From: Hydnum rufescens UP504
Taxonomy: Eukaryota; Basidiomycota; Agaricomycetes; Cantharellales; Hydnaceae
Reading direction: 5' to 3'
Assembly (NCBI GenBank): GCA_014904985.1
Contig: MU128922.1
Location: 62,001-126,000 of the forward strand
DNA length: 64,000 nt
How positions within the stretch are numbered: position 1 is the first letter of the stretch; each line of letters starts with the position of its first letter. The notes under the pieces are model-generated. The model saw nothing but the letters and a program-made list of their open reading frames with translations, did not search any database and was not told where the DNA came from. Made by a program: the position numbers and the translations under genes. Positions 22,754 to 32,155 of this stretch are shown piece after piece.

Positions 22754-24025
22754 AAACCTCTCCCTAGGCTTGGTCGTTCGTTACTGCGTATTCCGCTTTA
22801 CATTCAACTGATTATCGTGGCCCTGATGGTTATGGTGGTGTGGCGCGAATGATTGGGAGGCTAGTGGAGCGGAATTGGGGTGACGTAACGGGGAATGGCC
22901 TACTCACCCACAACCCATTTCCCCGTACTATTTCTTTCTCTTATCTCACACTTCCTATGTGTATGACGTACAAGTTATGCTGGATGTGGATAATCATGGT
23001 GATGAGGCGGTGAGGCATGTTGACACGCATGTCGAATACATGCACCACTTTACGCCGCCGCGCAGAATATACTACCTCCGCGTTCAGGGAGGGTGTGCAC
23101 GGCAAGTTATTTGGGTCGCGTTTGGGGGAAATTGCGGCGAAAGCCGTTTAGTGCGCGAGGTGGAAATCTTGTTTATATACCGCGTCAGGCTGCCGGCAGG
23201 CGCTGAGGGCGGTCTCATACTAGTAACATACATGCCCAGGCAGAGGTAAGGTTTAAGTACAAAGGTGGTTCTTTCTTGTATAGGCTGAGGTGGGAGCGAG
23301 GGGTGAGTTCGAGGGGGGCCCATTGCGTTTAGTGCGCGAACAACCACTTTCCACCCCATCCGGATGTAAACCGAGGATTTGGCTAGTTTTGACACATTCG
23401 GGTCCAATCCGAGATCACGCCTCGCCCGACAACTCGGCGGCAGATCAGGAGAGTGTTATATACGTACGAAATGCTGTATAGTTGTGTGTGCTAGGTAGTA
23501 TAGTGAGTAATGGGTCTAGGGACTAAGTCTAAGTTTTTGGTGGGCCCCCGGTTCAAACCCCGCCGAAGTTGAACTTTTCTCCAAGTTCGAATTAAGCGCT
23601 CACCCAGTACTCCGACTTGCACCATGCAAAGCCTTTGTGCTATGGTAAGGGGTCATCTACATGGTATTCTGACCTCCCTCCCTCCTACCCCCATAGTCGC
23701 GCACGCAAGAGGTAAAAATTTCCTTTTTCGGAATTCTGAAGAATCTTCTCCAAACCCGCTCAAAGCTTGTTAAATCACTTAAAAAAGATAATTTATGAGC
23801 TATTTACTTATGTTTCTGCTACCTAAAGATCATACCTAGCAACTTATCCCTCCTCAACTTGTGCCGGCGTTGAGTTCTTTCCGGTTTTGCATCCGGGTGG
23901 TGTTGAGTCACGTTCAAAATAAATTGCGCCGAATTCTGGGTTCTCGGTTTTACATCCGGATGGGGCGGAAAGTACTCAACTGCGAACAACTTGCCCCATC
24001 CAAATTGATCCAGTATTGAAGTGCG
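22754..24025. other. intergenic with dispersed inverted repeats
   Basis: About 1.3 kb between eS30 and threonine synthase. No gene recognised. A pair of inverted repeats is listed separately. A GGTTCAAACCCC stretch near 23540 looks like a tRNA T-arm, but no cloverleaf surrounds it. Confidence 0.45.
23347..23973. repeat. inverted repeat pair enclosing about 630 bp
   Basis: The left copy, with core CCCCATCCGGATGTAAA and then CCGAG, sits at 23353-23375. The right copy is its near-exact reverse complement (CTCGGTTTTACATCCGGATG then GGGCGGAAAG). A further GTTGAG...TTTCC motif near 23870 is also inverted relative to the right copy. No coding frame lies between. It may be the ends of a decayed DNA transposon. 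Confidence 0.4.
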
Positions 24026-25883
24026 ATGAGATACGTTTCAACGAGAGGCGGGGAGGATTCGCTCTCATTCGAGCAGGTCGATCTGCACTTATCCCCAATC
24101 TCCTAATTAATAACTAATCCAACCCCCAGGCGGTGTTGACTGGTCTCGCTCCAAACGGCGGTCTATATATTCCGCACACTGTTCCTACTCTCCCGCCTAA
24201 CTGGGATTCCCTCTGGGCCTCGTATTCCTTTCAAGACCTCTCTCATGCAATTCTCTCACTGTACATTCCTGAATCAGAGATCTCATCAACCGATCTTCGT
24301 GATCTCGTGAATAAATCCTATGCCACCTTTCGTCATCCGGAAGTAGCTCCACTCAATCCAATTAAAGACAAGGAATTTGTGCTCGAACTTTGGCATGGTC
24401 CTACTTTCGCTTTCAAAGACGTCGCTCTCCAATTTCTTGGAAACTTGTTCGAGTTTTTCCTCCAACGTAAAAATGAAGGGAAGTCTGGTTCCTACCGCGA
24501 GACCCTCACGGTATTGGGTGCTACCAGCGGCGATACTGGCAGGTTCGTGAAATCCAACGTCAGCGATTGAAACTAGTGCTCATAATCCCATTAGCGCAGC
24601 GATATATGGCCTTCGCTCCAAAGCAGACGTGGATATATTTATCCTCCACCCGAAGAATCGAGTCTCTCCCATTCAAGAGGCCCAAATGACCACAATCACG
24701 GACTCAAATGTACACAACATAGCCGTCAAAGCAACGTTTGACGATTGTCAGGATATCGTGAAATCCCTCTTCGCAGACAAAGCTTTCAACGAGAAATACC
24801 ACCTTGGCGCTGTCAACAGTATTAACTGGGCCAGAATTCTGGCCCAGATGGTATACTACTTTTTGGCCTACTTCCACGTTAAAAAACAATTGGAGAAGAT
24901 CGACTCCGATGCCACCATCCAGTTTGTAGTCCCCACGGGCAATTTTGGCGATGTCCTGGCCGGGTGGTATGCGAAACGCATGGGTCTCCCTGCAGAGAGA
25001 CTTGTCGTCGCCACGAATTCAAATGACATTCTAGCACGCTTCTGGGCCTCAGGACGATACGAGAAACCCCCAGCATCGACGTCGACTGTGACGGGTGGGG
25101 TCTTGGAGACTCTCAGTCCAGCGATGGATATCCTCGTTTCTTCTAATTTTGAACGACTGCTCTGGTATCTCGCCTATGACTCCCTCGCTGGTTCCCTTTC
25201 CAGTGACGACGGGGAGAGAAGGAGAGTGGCGTGCAAGACTGTGAAAGGCTGGATGGACAATGTGAAAGCCGACGGTCGTGCTGTTGTTTCTGAGGAAGTG
25301 CTCGCATTGGCACGGAAGGATTTCGTTGCGGAAAAAGTAGATGATGCACAAGTGCGTGTCTCTGCGTACGTTGGTGTGGGAAGTGAGGCAACGAACTGAT
25401 TTACTTGGTTGGTTCTCTTGGTTTAGACAATCGAAACCATTCAGGCGTATTACAAGGCTGAGAACGGGTTTTCGGATGCATCGTATATTGCAGATCCGCA
25501 TACTGCTGTCGGTCTGACTGCAGCACGCAGACTGGCGGGGAATAAGTGAGCACGTCTTTGATTCTACTGTCGTGTCGATTTGTCGTACGGATCTGTGCGC
25601 TGACCTGAATCATAATTATTTTAGCCCACCAAGCGTCCAGCAAGTTATTCTCTCCACCGCACACCCCGCCAAATTCTCCGAAGCAGTCACCCGTGCACTC
25701 GCTCCTCTCTCTGCCTCGTTTAATTTTGAACGGGAGGTGATGCCGGAAGAATTCCAGGGTTTGTTGCAGAAAGAGCGCAAGGTCATAGATATCGAGAAGC
25801 CAGAAGTCGGCCTGGTCAAGGATGCGATTGTTAAGGCTTTGGTCGCTTCGGGAAAGGTGTTTTCTGAAGCCAGTGGGGTATAA
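24026..25883 (+). CDS. THR4: threonine synthase, 532 aa (5 exons)
   Basis: Exons 24026-24076, 24130-24542, 24595-25351, 25427-25545 and 25625-25883 give 533 codons with every junction in phase. Threonine synthase converts O-phosphohomoserine and water to threonine and phosphate with pyridoxal phosphate, the last step of threonine synthesis in the cytosol. The N-terminus MRYVSTRGGEDSLSFEQ is typical. HGPTFAFKDVALQFLGN near residues 107-123 holds the PLP-binding Lys. LGATSGDTGSAAIYGL is the phosphate-binding loop. VVPTGNFGDVLAGWYAKRMG and VATNSNDIL follow in the second half. The C-terminus has the conserved DPHTAVGLTAA and LSTAHPAKF blocks. The length matches fungal Thr4 (about 510-530 aa). No sign of damage. 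Confidence 0.97.
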
Positions 25884-26651
25884 GACTAGAGGACGATTGA
25901 GCAACAATTGGATTGTATGTGAGGCCGTGTGGCCGTGTTGTGTTCGGATGGAAATCTAGAGTGATTCTATTACGGATGTGGAAAAGGGTGCGCCAGGCAA
26001 TACATCTCAGCTCGCCTCAGGGGTATTGGGCCTCACATTGCTCCAAATTCATGGCCCTCGGCTGAAGGAGTCCAAACCGACCTCGATTTCTGGGACCACA
26101 GGCCAAAATGTTGAGCGGATTTTGAGACAATTCTCTCACTCGCTGTACTGTAGATGGCCAGATGGTGAACTTGGGCGATAAGTATGTATAACAAAACATG
26201 CCAGACTACATCTGTATAGCGATAAACAATTGTTGCAAGACGCGTTTTATGACACTGCGATGAGCACTGCTATCGCGAAGCACATTAGCCCTCAGCCACC
26301 ATCGTATCGGCCGAGGACAAGAAAGCATATCCCGAGGAAAATGATCGGCCCAGAAGTGCTTGTTGAGAAAAAGGAAGGGGTGAAGCCTCCTGAGATCAAT
26401 CAATTCCGGTTCGAGTCTGAGGTATGTACTGTTCACCCAATCTATGGAGACGCAAGCGAGGCTGATGAGAAGTTGGTGACAGATCAGAGCAGTATTTCCC
26501 CCATTTCGTCTCCTTGTTTCAAATCAGAGGATTATCGCTGGGTTCGTGGGGTTTGACCTGTTTGAGCACTTGTTTCTGTACATGTGTTTCGCTTGAAAAT
26601 CCCACCTTAGTTTTCCGTTGTTCACCACTCTTTGGGATCGTAATCCGGATA

Positions 26652-26659
26652 CATCCCTC
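26652..26659. repeat. 8-bp target-site duplication, left (CATCCCTC)
   Basis: CATCCCTC directly precedes the TAGTGTTGCC end at 26660 and recurs exactly at 30736-30743 after the opposite end. Eight-base duplications are the hallmark of hAT insertion. Confidence 0.85.
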
Positions 26660-27582
26660 TAGTGTTGCCGCGACTCGTGCTCGAAGTCGGCTCGAGCCGT
26701 GAGTCGAGTCGGATACAAGCCGAGCCAAGTCGCGGCGAAGTCGAGCCGAGCTGTCAAATGGACCTGCCAAGTCGAGCTGATCGAGTCGACTTGAGTCGAT
26801 AAGAATATACAACGAGTCTTTCACAAAAAATGACCCCATTTCTCACTATACTGTGGTTCCACAACTTCTATGTTAAAATGGGCGGTTATCGACTACGGCG
26901 TACGTTGTCACGTGCCGATTGCCCGTCTCCGCATGTCTGGCCCACTCTAGGGCTGCCCTCCTTTTACTATATATAACATAGGTATTTCATGTACATACCT
27001 CACTGGTTTGTACCTCCGCGACACACACAAGGTTCTTTATCCCAAAATTCTAAACCCTTAAAGTTAGATAATTCTCTTTCCCATGACATGGTTAGGCGGC
27101 AAAAGGATCCCCAATCTAGAACACGTGACTCATCACTCGCCTGCTTATCTAACCGTCTGACGCTTGTTCCAGTCCTGTTCCTCACTCTCAGTCTCCAGCA
27201 TCCAGTGCTAAGTGCCTACAGTAGGTTGTAAGTTCACCTAAAAATTCAAGGTGTACTTTACCTGCTTGTATCCCCAAAGTTCATTTGTAAAAATTGAGAA
27301 ATTCCTCTTAACTCTCCTCGTCAGACGCGGCACAAACATATTAATCGTTGGAATCGTAGACTTCTGGACGCGTCACGGCAGACGGTTTTTTTGTGCCCTC
27401 GGAGCAACCTAGAGACGATTTCCCGGAGTTGACCTAGTATTTTGGCCCCAAAGAGTTACCGGGAGTCAGGGTCCTGTTGACCGCCGCTGGATTCTGGGAT
27501 ATAACAGAGCTCGCAGGGGTCCTTAATCCGACTCGATTTCGCGGCTTGAGCCGACTTCGAGCGCCAGTCGGCAGCAACACTA
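26660..27582. mobile_element. hAT-type element copy 1, 923 bp
   Basis: The left end is TAGTGTTGCCGCGACTCG, with subterminal GAGTCGAG/CTCGAGCC repeats. The right end is a degenerate AGTCGGCAGCAACACTA at 27582. The first 657 bp (26660-27316) are colinear with copy 2 (29646-30308), and the remainder differs. No transposase frame. The right flank AGTAGTGG does not match its left flank, so this copy alone has no target duplication. Confidence 0.75.
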
Positions 27583-27622
27583 AGTAGTGGGGGTCGGCTA
27601 GATAAGATCCTTGGAGGAATAA

Positions 27623-27690
27623 GATCAAGGATTTAACAGCTAAGCTATGCTTAGCTTAGCTTAGCTTGCCTTGCAGATAAATCCTTGATC
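27623..27690. repeat. short inverted repeats at the edge of the captured segment
   Basis: GATCAAGGATTTA (27623-27635) is perfectly inverted at 27678-27690, with a TTAGC-repeat-rich loop (CTTAGCTTAGCTTAGCTT) between. A second perfect 10-bp pair, CATGGCTATG / CATAGCCATG, lies at 27849-27858 and 27884-27893. They sit where the terminal repeat structures of a tyrosine-recombinase retrotransposon might be expected. Confidence 0.55.
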
Positions 27691-27929
27691 TCGCTCGGTG
27701 CTCTGCTTCCTTAGTGTGGGTGGAGAATGCCGAAGAAGGTCTGAGTTACGTAAGCACCAGAACGTCGAGCCTCAGTAACGTTCAGCACTTCGTTCTCAAG
27801 TAATGATAGACTTTCTTCGGAACTCGGAGCGCGAGAGAATCTAAGGAGCATGGCTATGCAACCCATTAGCAGCTGAAGGCCGCCATAGCCATGGTGTGAG
27901 GGTTTCTCTTGCGCCCGGGCTATCTCCCC

Positions 27930-29600
27930 CTAATGCGGCTGGAGGCTGCGCTCAAGAGTCAGAGTATTAACTTTGCAAGTTACAATAGAACAGAGGAGGC
28001 ACTTCTTTGGACACGTGCCATTTTCTAAATGAAGAAGCTCTGGTTGTGGAGCGAATATACCTGGACCAAGGCGTCCGATTGCCCATCGGCCTTGAACTTT
28101 AACCCATTCGTGAGATACACCTCGTTTCAGCAGTTCTGTTAGTGCCCCCAATGCGGAAAACTGTGACCGCTACAGTCGCCTAGGTTTTCGAGTTTTCCAT
28201 ACATATTTACAGCGATTCATGAACGCGGTCTTGGTCATAGCGGTCCAGCCAGATGGGGATGAGGGAGTGGAATAAGCGAATAATTTAGCAGACTCGGCAG
28301 TTCTGAAGGAAAATTTGAGATGCCAGCGAAGAGCTTGATTGGGGCAAGAGTCTGACAGATCATCCCAACTGGATAAAAGGAGATCGGCACCAATTGAGCG
28401 GGTGTTTTGGTTCCATGGAATGTGAAGGCTGGCAGTCGAAGATCTGTCGGGGTTATCTTTTGAATTGGAGGTTGCAGGCACGGCTCACACGGTGGTCTGG
28501 CTCTTTGTCTGAGAGCGAAGGGACAACGAGTTCTCCGAGGCGGTTGACGCCCCAGAAATGCGCAGCAGGCTACGGCGAAAGTAGAGATGTCAAAAGGGTC
28601 GGAACGGAGATTTAGGTGTTTACAAAGGGCTTTGAGGTGGTTGGTAGTTATGGGAGGGCGGCGGCACGGGTTTTAGAGGCAGGGCTTTGGAGGCAATAGC
28701 TTTTCTGAAGTCGACGGCAAGTTTATCATCTCCGTGCCAGGGAACATCCTGCACGACGTGCCAGGCAGCGAGTCCTCTCATAGTGGTTTTTGCTTTGGAG
28801 GCGCCTTCTTGTCCGACCTTTTTGGCCAGGTACACACGTAAGTCGATCTTGGAGATAGGGAGGCGAGAAGTCTCAGGAATTTTCATTAGATCACACCAGG
28901 AAATCCAGTCAGCGAGAGCGGAACCATAGCCTCCTAGGGTCCCGTGGGACCAAAGAGAATGAAGTGCGATATCATAATCAGTGAGTGCGTCTCCAGAGTA
29001 TTGGGCTGCAAGGGCCTTGCGACGAGCTAGTGATTGTTCTGAAACCCAGTAAAAAATTCTTTCGTGTGCTTCTACATGGGGTCTGTTAGGGTGCAGGGTT
29101 GCTTTTGGTCCATTTCTTCTAGGAGCACATCCTTTTGGCAGCCCAGCAAGGTGTGGGAAGAGGCGGTGAAGGTCGGGGTTGGCCGACAACAGCGAATCTT
29201 CTTGCTGAACAGCGGCACTAGCACGAGCTAGCGCGGAATCATTGGTGAACCACTCAAACATCAGAAAGGTAACAGGCAAGCGCGCTTGGCGTCTTGAATA
29301 GGTGGGGAAGTCTCAGATCTTCACTAAGACACCGTCCACGCGACGGGGCATCAGCGCGATTGTCCGCAGAGCGAACGTACTTCGGTAGAATGTCGAAAGA
29401 GTGTTGCATCATCAGTTCTGTAGAACGGCGAATGCAGAGATTTGTGTCGGGGTTACGACCGCGACCCCGGGAGAACTGGCCTATTGAGCCTTGATTGTCA
29501 GAGAAGATGATGACTTTTGCATTGCGAATTCCGCGAGATGCAATCTCGAGCGTTGCAAGTTCTAGAGCAGCGCTTTCAGCCCAGCTGTCAGAGTCCGTCC
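27930..29600 (-). pseudogene. DIRS/Ngaro-like retrotransposon remnant (RNase H and tyrosine recombinase)
   Basis: Reading the minus strand from 29600, a frame with AESAALELATLEIA, IIFSDNQGSIGQFSRG and YVRSADNRADAPSRG is an RNase H of the type found in tyrosine-recombinase retrotransposons. The next frame (29279-28620) holds a helical core-binding domain (GGYGSALADWISWCDLMK, IDLRVYLAKKVGQ). The recombinase catalytic part follows (28481-27930): SWDDLSDSCP, MTKTAFMNRCKYVW, then the HxxR block, expected as HSFRIGGT, which is broken by one extra T in a T-run near 28157, and TELLKRGVSHEWVKVQGRW. The reverse transcriptase upstream is missing, cut off at the left end of hAT copy 2. The frames need several shifts, so the element is dead. 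DIRS and Ngaro elements are known in basidiomycetes. Which of the two this is cannot be told from what remains. Confidence 0.7.
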
Positions 29601-29645
29601 GCTTTCTTTCCGTTAACTCCGGTTTGCTTCCGGTTTGCTCCAGCC

Positions 29646-30735
29646 TAGTGTTGCCGCGACTCGTGCTCGAAGTCGGCTCGAGCCGTGAGTCGAGTCGGAT
29701 ACAAGCCGAGCCAAGTCGCGGCGAAGTCGAGCCGAGCTGTCAAATGGACCTGCCAAGTCGAGCTGATCGAGTCGACGTCGACTTGAGTCGATAAGAATAT
29801 ACAACGAGTCTTTCACAAAAAATGACCCCATTTCTCACTATACTGTGGTTCCACAACTTCTATGTTAAAATGGGCGGTTATCGACTACGGCGTACGTTGT
29901 CACGTGCCGATTGCCCGTCTCCGCATGTCTGGCCCACTCTAGGGCTGCCCTCCTTTTACTATATATAACATAGGTATTTCATGTACATACCTCACTGGTT
30001 TGTACCTCCGCGACACACACAAGGTTCTTTATCCCAAAATTCTAAACCCTTAAAGTTAGATAATTCTCTTTCCCATGACATGGTTAGGCGGCAAAAGGAT
30101 CCCCAATCTAGAACACGTGACTCATCACTCGCCTGCTTATCTAACCGTCTGACGCTTGTTCCAGTCCTGTTCCTCACTCTCAGTCTCCAGCATCCAGTGC
30201 TAAGTGCCTACAGTAGGTTGTAAGTTCACCTAAAAATTCAAGGTGTACTTTACCTGCTTGTATCCCCAAAGTTCATTTGTAAAAATTGAGAAATTCCTCT
30301 TAACTCTCGCTGCTCCTACATGCATGACCAAGCATACTTCCGAAAATTCACTGCCCTTCCTGCCCTCAAGGGATGTAAACTTTTCCCACATGGTTTTGTG
30401 TGGATGGATGATCCCCCTCTTGAGGCAAGCCCTTCCTTGCAAGCACATATTTTCTTCAAGACTCGCACTAAAACACGCAGCCAACTTCAGACAGATCTGA
30501 TGGAAGTGCTGCAGTGCTACAAATCCTGCAGTTCATGGCATCAATTATCAGCGACTATGAGAACTGGCAATGTTACATAATAGGATTCATGTTGGATCGA
30601 CTCGAGTCGACTTGAGTCGACTTCGCGACTCCGCTTGTGCTCGACTCTCGGGTTCAAAGCTGAAGCCGACGGAAACCGCCGGAAGTCGAACAGAGTCGAG
30701 CAGAAGCCGAGCTGAGCCGAGTCGCGGCAACACTA
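29646..30735. mobile_element. hAT-type element copy 2, 1090 bp
   Basis: The left end TAGTGTTGCC at 29646 and right end GGCAACACTA at 30735 form clean inverted termini with dense subterminal GTCGAGTC repeats on both sides. The first 663 bp match copy 1 base for base as far as I can read, except for a six-base GTCGAC gain near 29774. The middle (30309-30580) is unique and has no transposase. Confidence 0.75.
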
Positions 30736-30743
30736 CATCCCTC
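30736..30743. repeat. 8-bp target-site duplication, right (CATCCCTC)
   Basis: An exact copy of 26652-26659, directly after the ...CAACACTA end. Confidence 0.85.
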
Positions 30744-31077
30744 CCACAGGGCACATTCCGATGGTCGCTGGATGAAGGGGCGCGATTCTAGTAATCATGT
30801 TCGCTGCCGGCTTACTCATGGCACAATTCTCTGGACTATTCACGAGTAAATAATCACCGTAATCTTTATAGCCATCTCGCACCTGTGCTGCATTTCTCAT
30901 CAACCCGATGTCCCCTCTTCCCAATTGGAAGACACCTAAAAACTTATCATACGGCATAATAAATACAGAACAAGTTCGTGAACGGAAATACAAGACACAT
31001 GGTTTGAGTTCGTTCTGTTGCGAACGTCTCAAAGGTGGTATGTCTCTTGATCAAGAAACCACTACAATGTACCCAGG

Positions 31078-31686
31078 TTACGAGGCAGGGGCTGATTGTG
31101 TAATGATCAGACGCGGGACATATGCAGCAATGAGAGCGCCAACAGCGTATCTGTAACAGAGGATCGCCCAGCAACCAATGGTCAGTACATGTTTCCACAG
31201 AATTTTCCAGTCAAATCGGGACCATAATAAGGCATGTCCTTGCACACTGGAGAAGAGAAGACGGATTGACTAACATAATTCCTTGTCCGGCGGTGCCACC
31301 GTCTTTTGTGCGAAGAGGATGTGAGTTGAGCCATCCCCATAGTCCAATGAATATTGTGGTCCACGCAACGACCCTTGAAAGGAATACGAATCAACCCCAC
31401 GGATCGTTTGCCACAAAGAACTGCACGCTCGGAGTAATGGAACGAGAAAACTTACGGATTTCGGGTCACCATGGTCAACCCTCCGAGCATCATGGAAGAG
31501 GAACCAAAGGGGTCTTTACGAGGGGGGATATTGCATTAGGTAGTCTGCGAGATTTAGTGCAAATGCTCATTCACCAAGGGATTGCTTCTTCCATGAAGGA
31601 GGCACTGTAGATCCTACTTCCAATCCAGGATCCCGCGGGTCATCCATCTTCGTGGACTTTCCCCCTCCTGTTGCATGTGACGACAT
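31078..31686 (-). CDS. Asterix / PAT complex subunit homologue, about 123 aa (4 exons, one homopolymer frameshift)
   Basis: Minus-strand exons 31686-31575, 31544-31456, 31373-31275 and 31150-31078 give a product starting MSSHATGGGKSTKMDDPRD. It has VPPSWKKQSL, a hydrophobic block SSSMMLGGLTMVTRNP joined to VVAWTTIFIGLWGWLNSHPL, and a last helix YAVGALIAAYVPRLIITQ. This follows the pattern of Asterix (WDR83OS), a small three-helix ER protein that in animals pairs with CCDC47 to chaperone nascent membrane proteins. Exons total 373 nt. Removing one C from the C6 run at 31522-31527 makes the whole set in frame (372 nt). The first intron would be only 30 nt. The gene converges with the split gene at 26260-30791. 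The family call rests on pattern memory and hydropathy, so it is moderate. Confidence 0.6.
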
Positions 31687-31687
31687 T

Positions 31688-32101
31688 CTAGGTGGATATT
31701 GGGAAGAGTTGGTGCGATAATTCGGCGATCTCCGCAGCGTTATAGCCACCATCCTTTTCAGTAATTCTTCACATTCTTGAACACCCTCATTATAGCCCAA
31801 ATTTCTGTTTGTGGTACCTCACTGTCATTGCTCCAAGCATGTCCTCTATCCTCCACAGGCTTTCGAACACCCCCTCTGCTTCTGTTGATCGCGATCCTAC
31901 CAGAGGACAATCCTCCATTCCCATCGGATCGTCCAGTATTCTACGAAAATTGTCCTCCACTGTATCTTCTTCCTCCCTCAGCCTATCGAGCCGTCGTTCT
32001 TCCTCGTTGTGGACCTCTGTAACTTCCAAAGCACATATTCTCTTCAAGAGCCACACGAGTAACAGAAGCAGAAACAGCTTCACGAAAAACCCTCGCATAA
32101 A
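31688..32101 (-). CDS. putative small single-pass membrane protein, about 119 aa (2 exons)
   Basis: From an ATG at about 32098 the minus strand reads MRGFFVKLFLLLLLVWLLKR, a strong N-terminal signal anchor. A charged helix follows (NEEERRLDRLREEEDTVEDN), then a segment with ESLWRIEDMLGAMTV. A GT-AG intron (donor GAG|GTACC, acceptor near 31760) leads to ITEKDGGYNAAEIAELSHQL and a stop near 31690. The order of membrane anchor plus charged coiled helix suggests an organelle or ER membrane-anchored protein. I do not recognise the family. It lies just upstream of the Asterix homologue on the same strand and divergently to the RING gene. Confidence 0.45.
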
Positions 32102-32155
32102 AGCCGGCACTAAACTCTGGTGAGGCTTCCACACCGCTGAAGTTCCTCCGTAAGC

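Larger units (their letters stand above)
26660..30735. mobile_element. composite hAT-like transposon with captured retroelement, 4.08 kb
   Basis: The outermost ends form a terminal inverted repeat (TAGTGTTGCCGCGACT ... AGTCGCGGCAACACTA) flanked by a perfect 8-bp duplication CATCCCTC (26652-26659 and 30736-30743). Inside are two shorter elements with the same left arm (26660-27582, 29646-30735) flanking a non-hAT segment (27583-29645) with RNase H and tyrosine-recombinase remains. No hAT transposase is encoded, so movement would need one in trans. The flanking duplication is best explained if the outer ends moved as one unit, or if later rearrangement happened inside a single inserted element. 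Confidence 0.75.
26260..30791 (+). pseudogene. small conserved-looking gene split by a hAT composite in its last exon
   Basis: Exons 26260-26421 and 26528-26550 and an exon from 26611 join in phase. The product starts MSTAIAKHISPQPPSYRPRT, is basic and Pro-rich, and then has a short hydrophobic segment (RIIAGFVG and FPLFTTLWD). The transposon's first three bases (TAG at 26660-26662) form an in-frame stop, ending the protein at 78 aa. Ignoring the insertion and one target duplication, the same frame runs on from 30744 (PQGTFRWSLDEGARF) to a stop at 30789-30791, giving 93 aa. Splice sites (GTATGT, GTTTGA donors) and the frame on both sides fit, so I infer a real gene recently disrupted, though the truncated form might still be made. 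I do not recognise the family. It lies downstream of THR4 and converges on the Asterix homologue. Confidence 0.55.

Noticed and set aside
23530..23575. CGGTTCAAACCCCGCC resembling a tRNA T-arm
   Set aside because: No cloverleaf fits within 75-90 bp around it.
30733..31032. Minus-strand frame that also stays open across the hAT site when the element is ignored
   Set aside because: It lacks splice support and overlaps the 3' part of the Asterix gene, while the plus-strand reading gives correct introns and a coherent protein.
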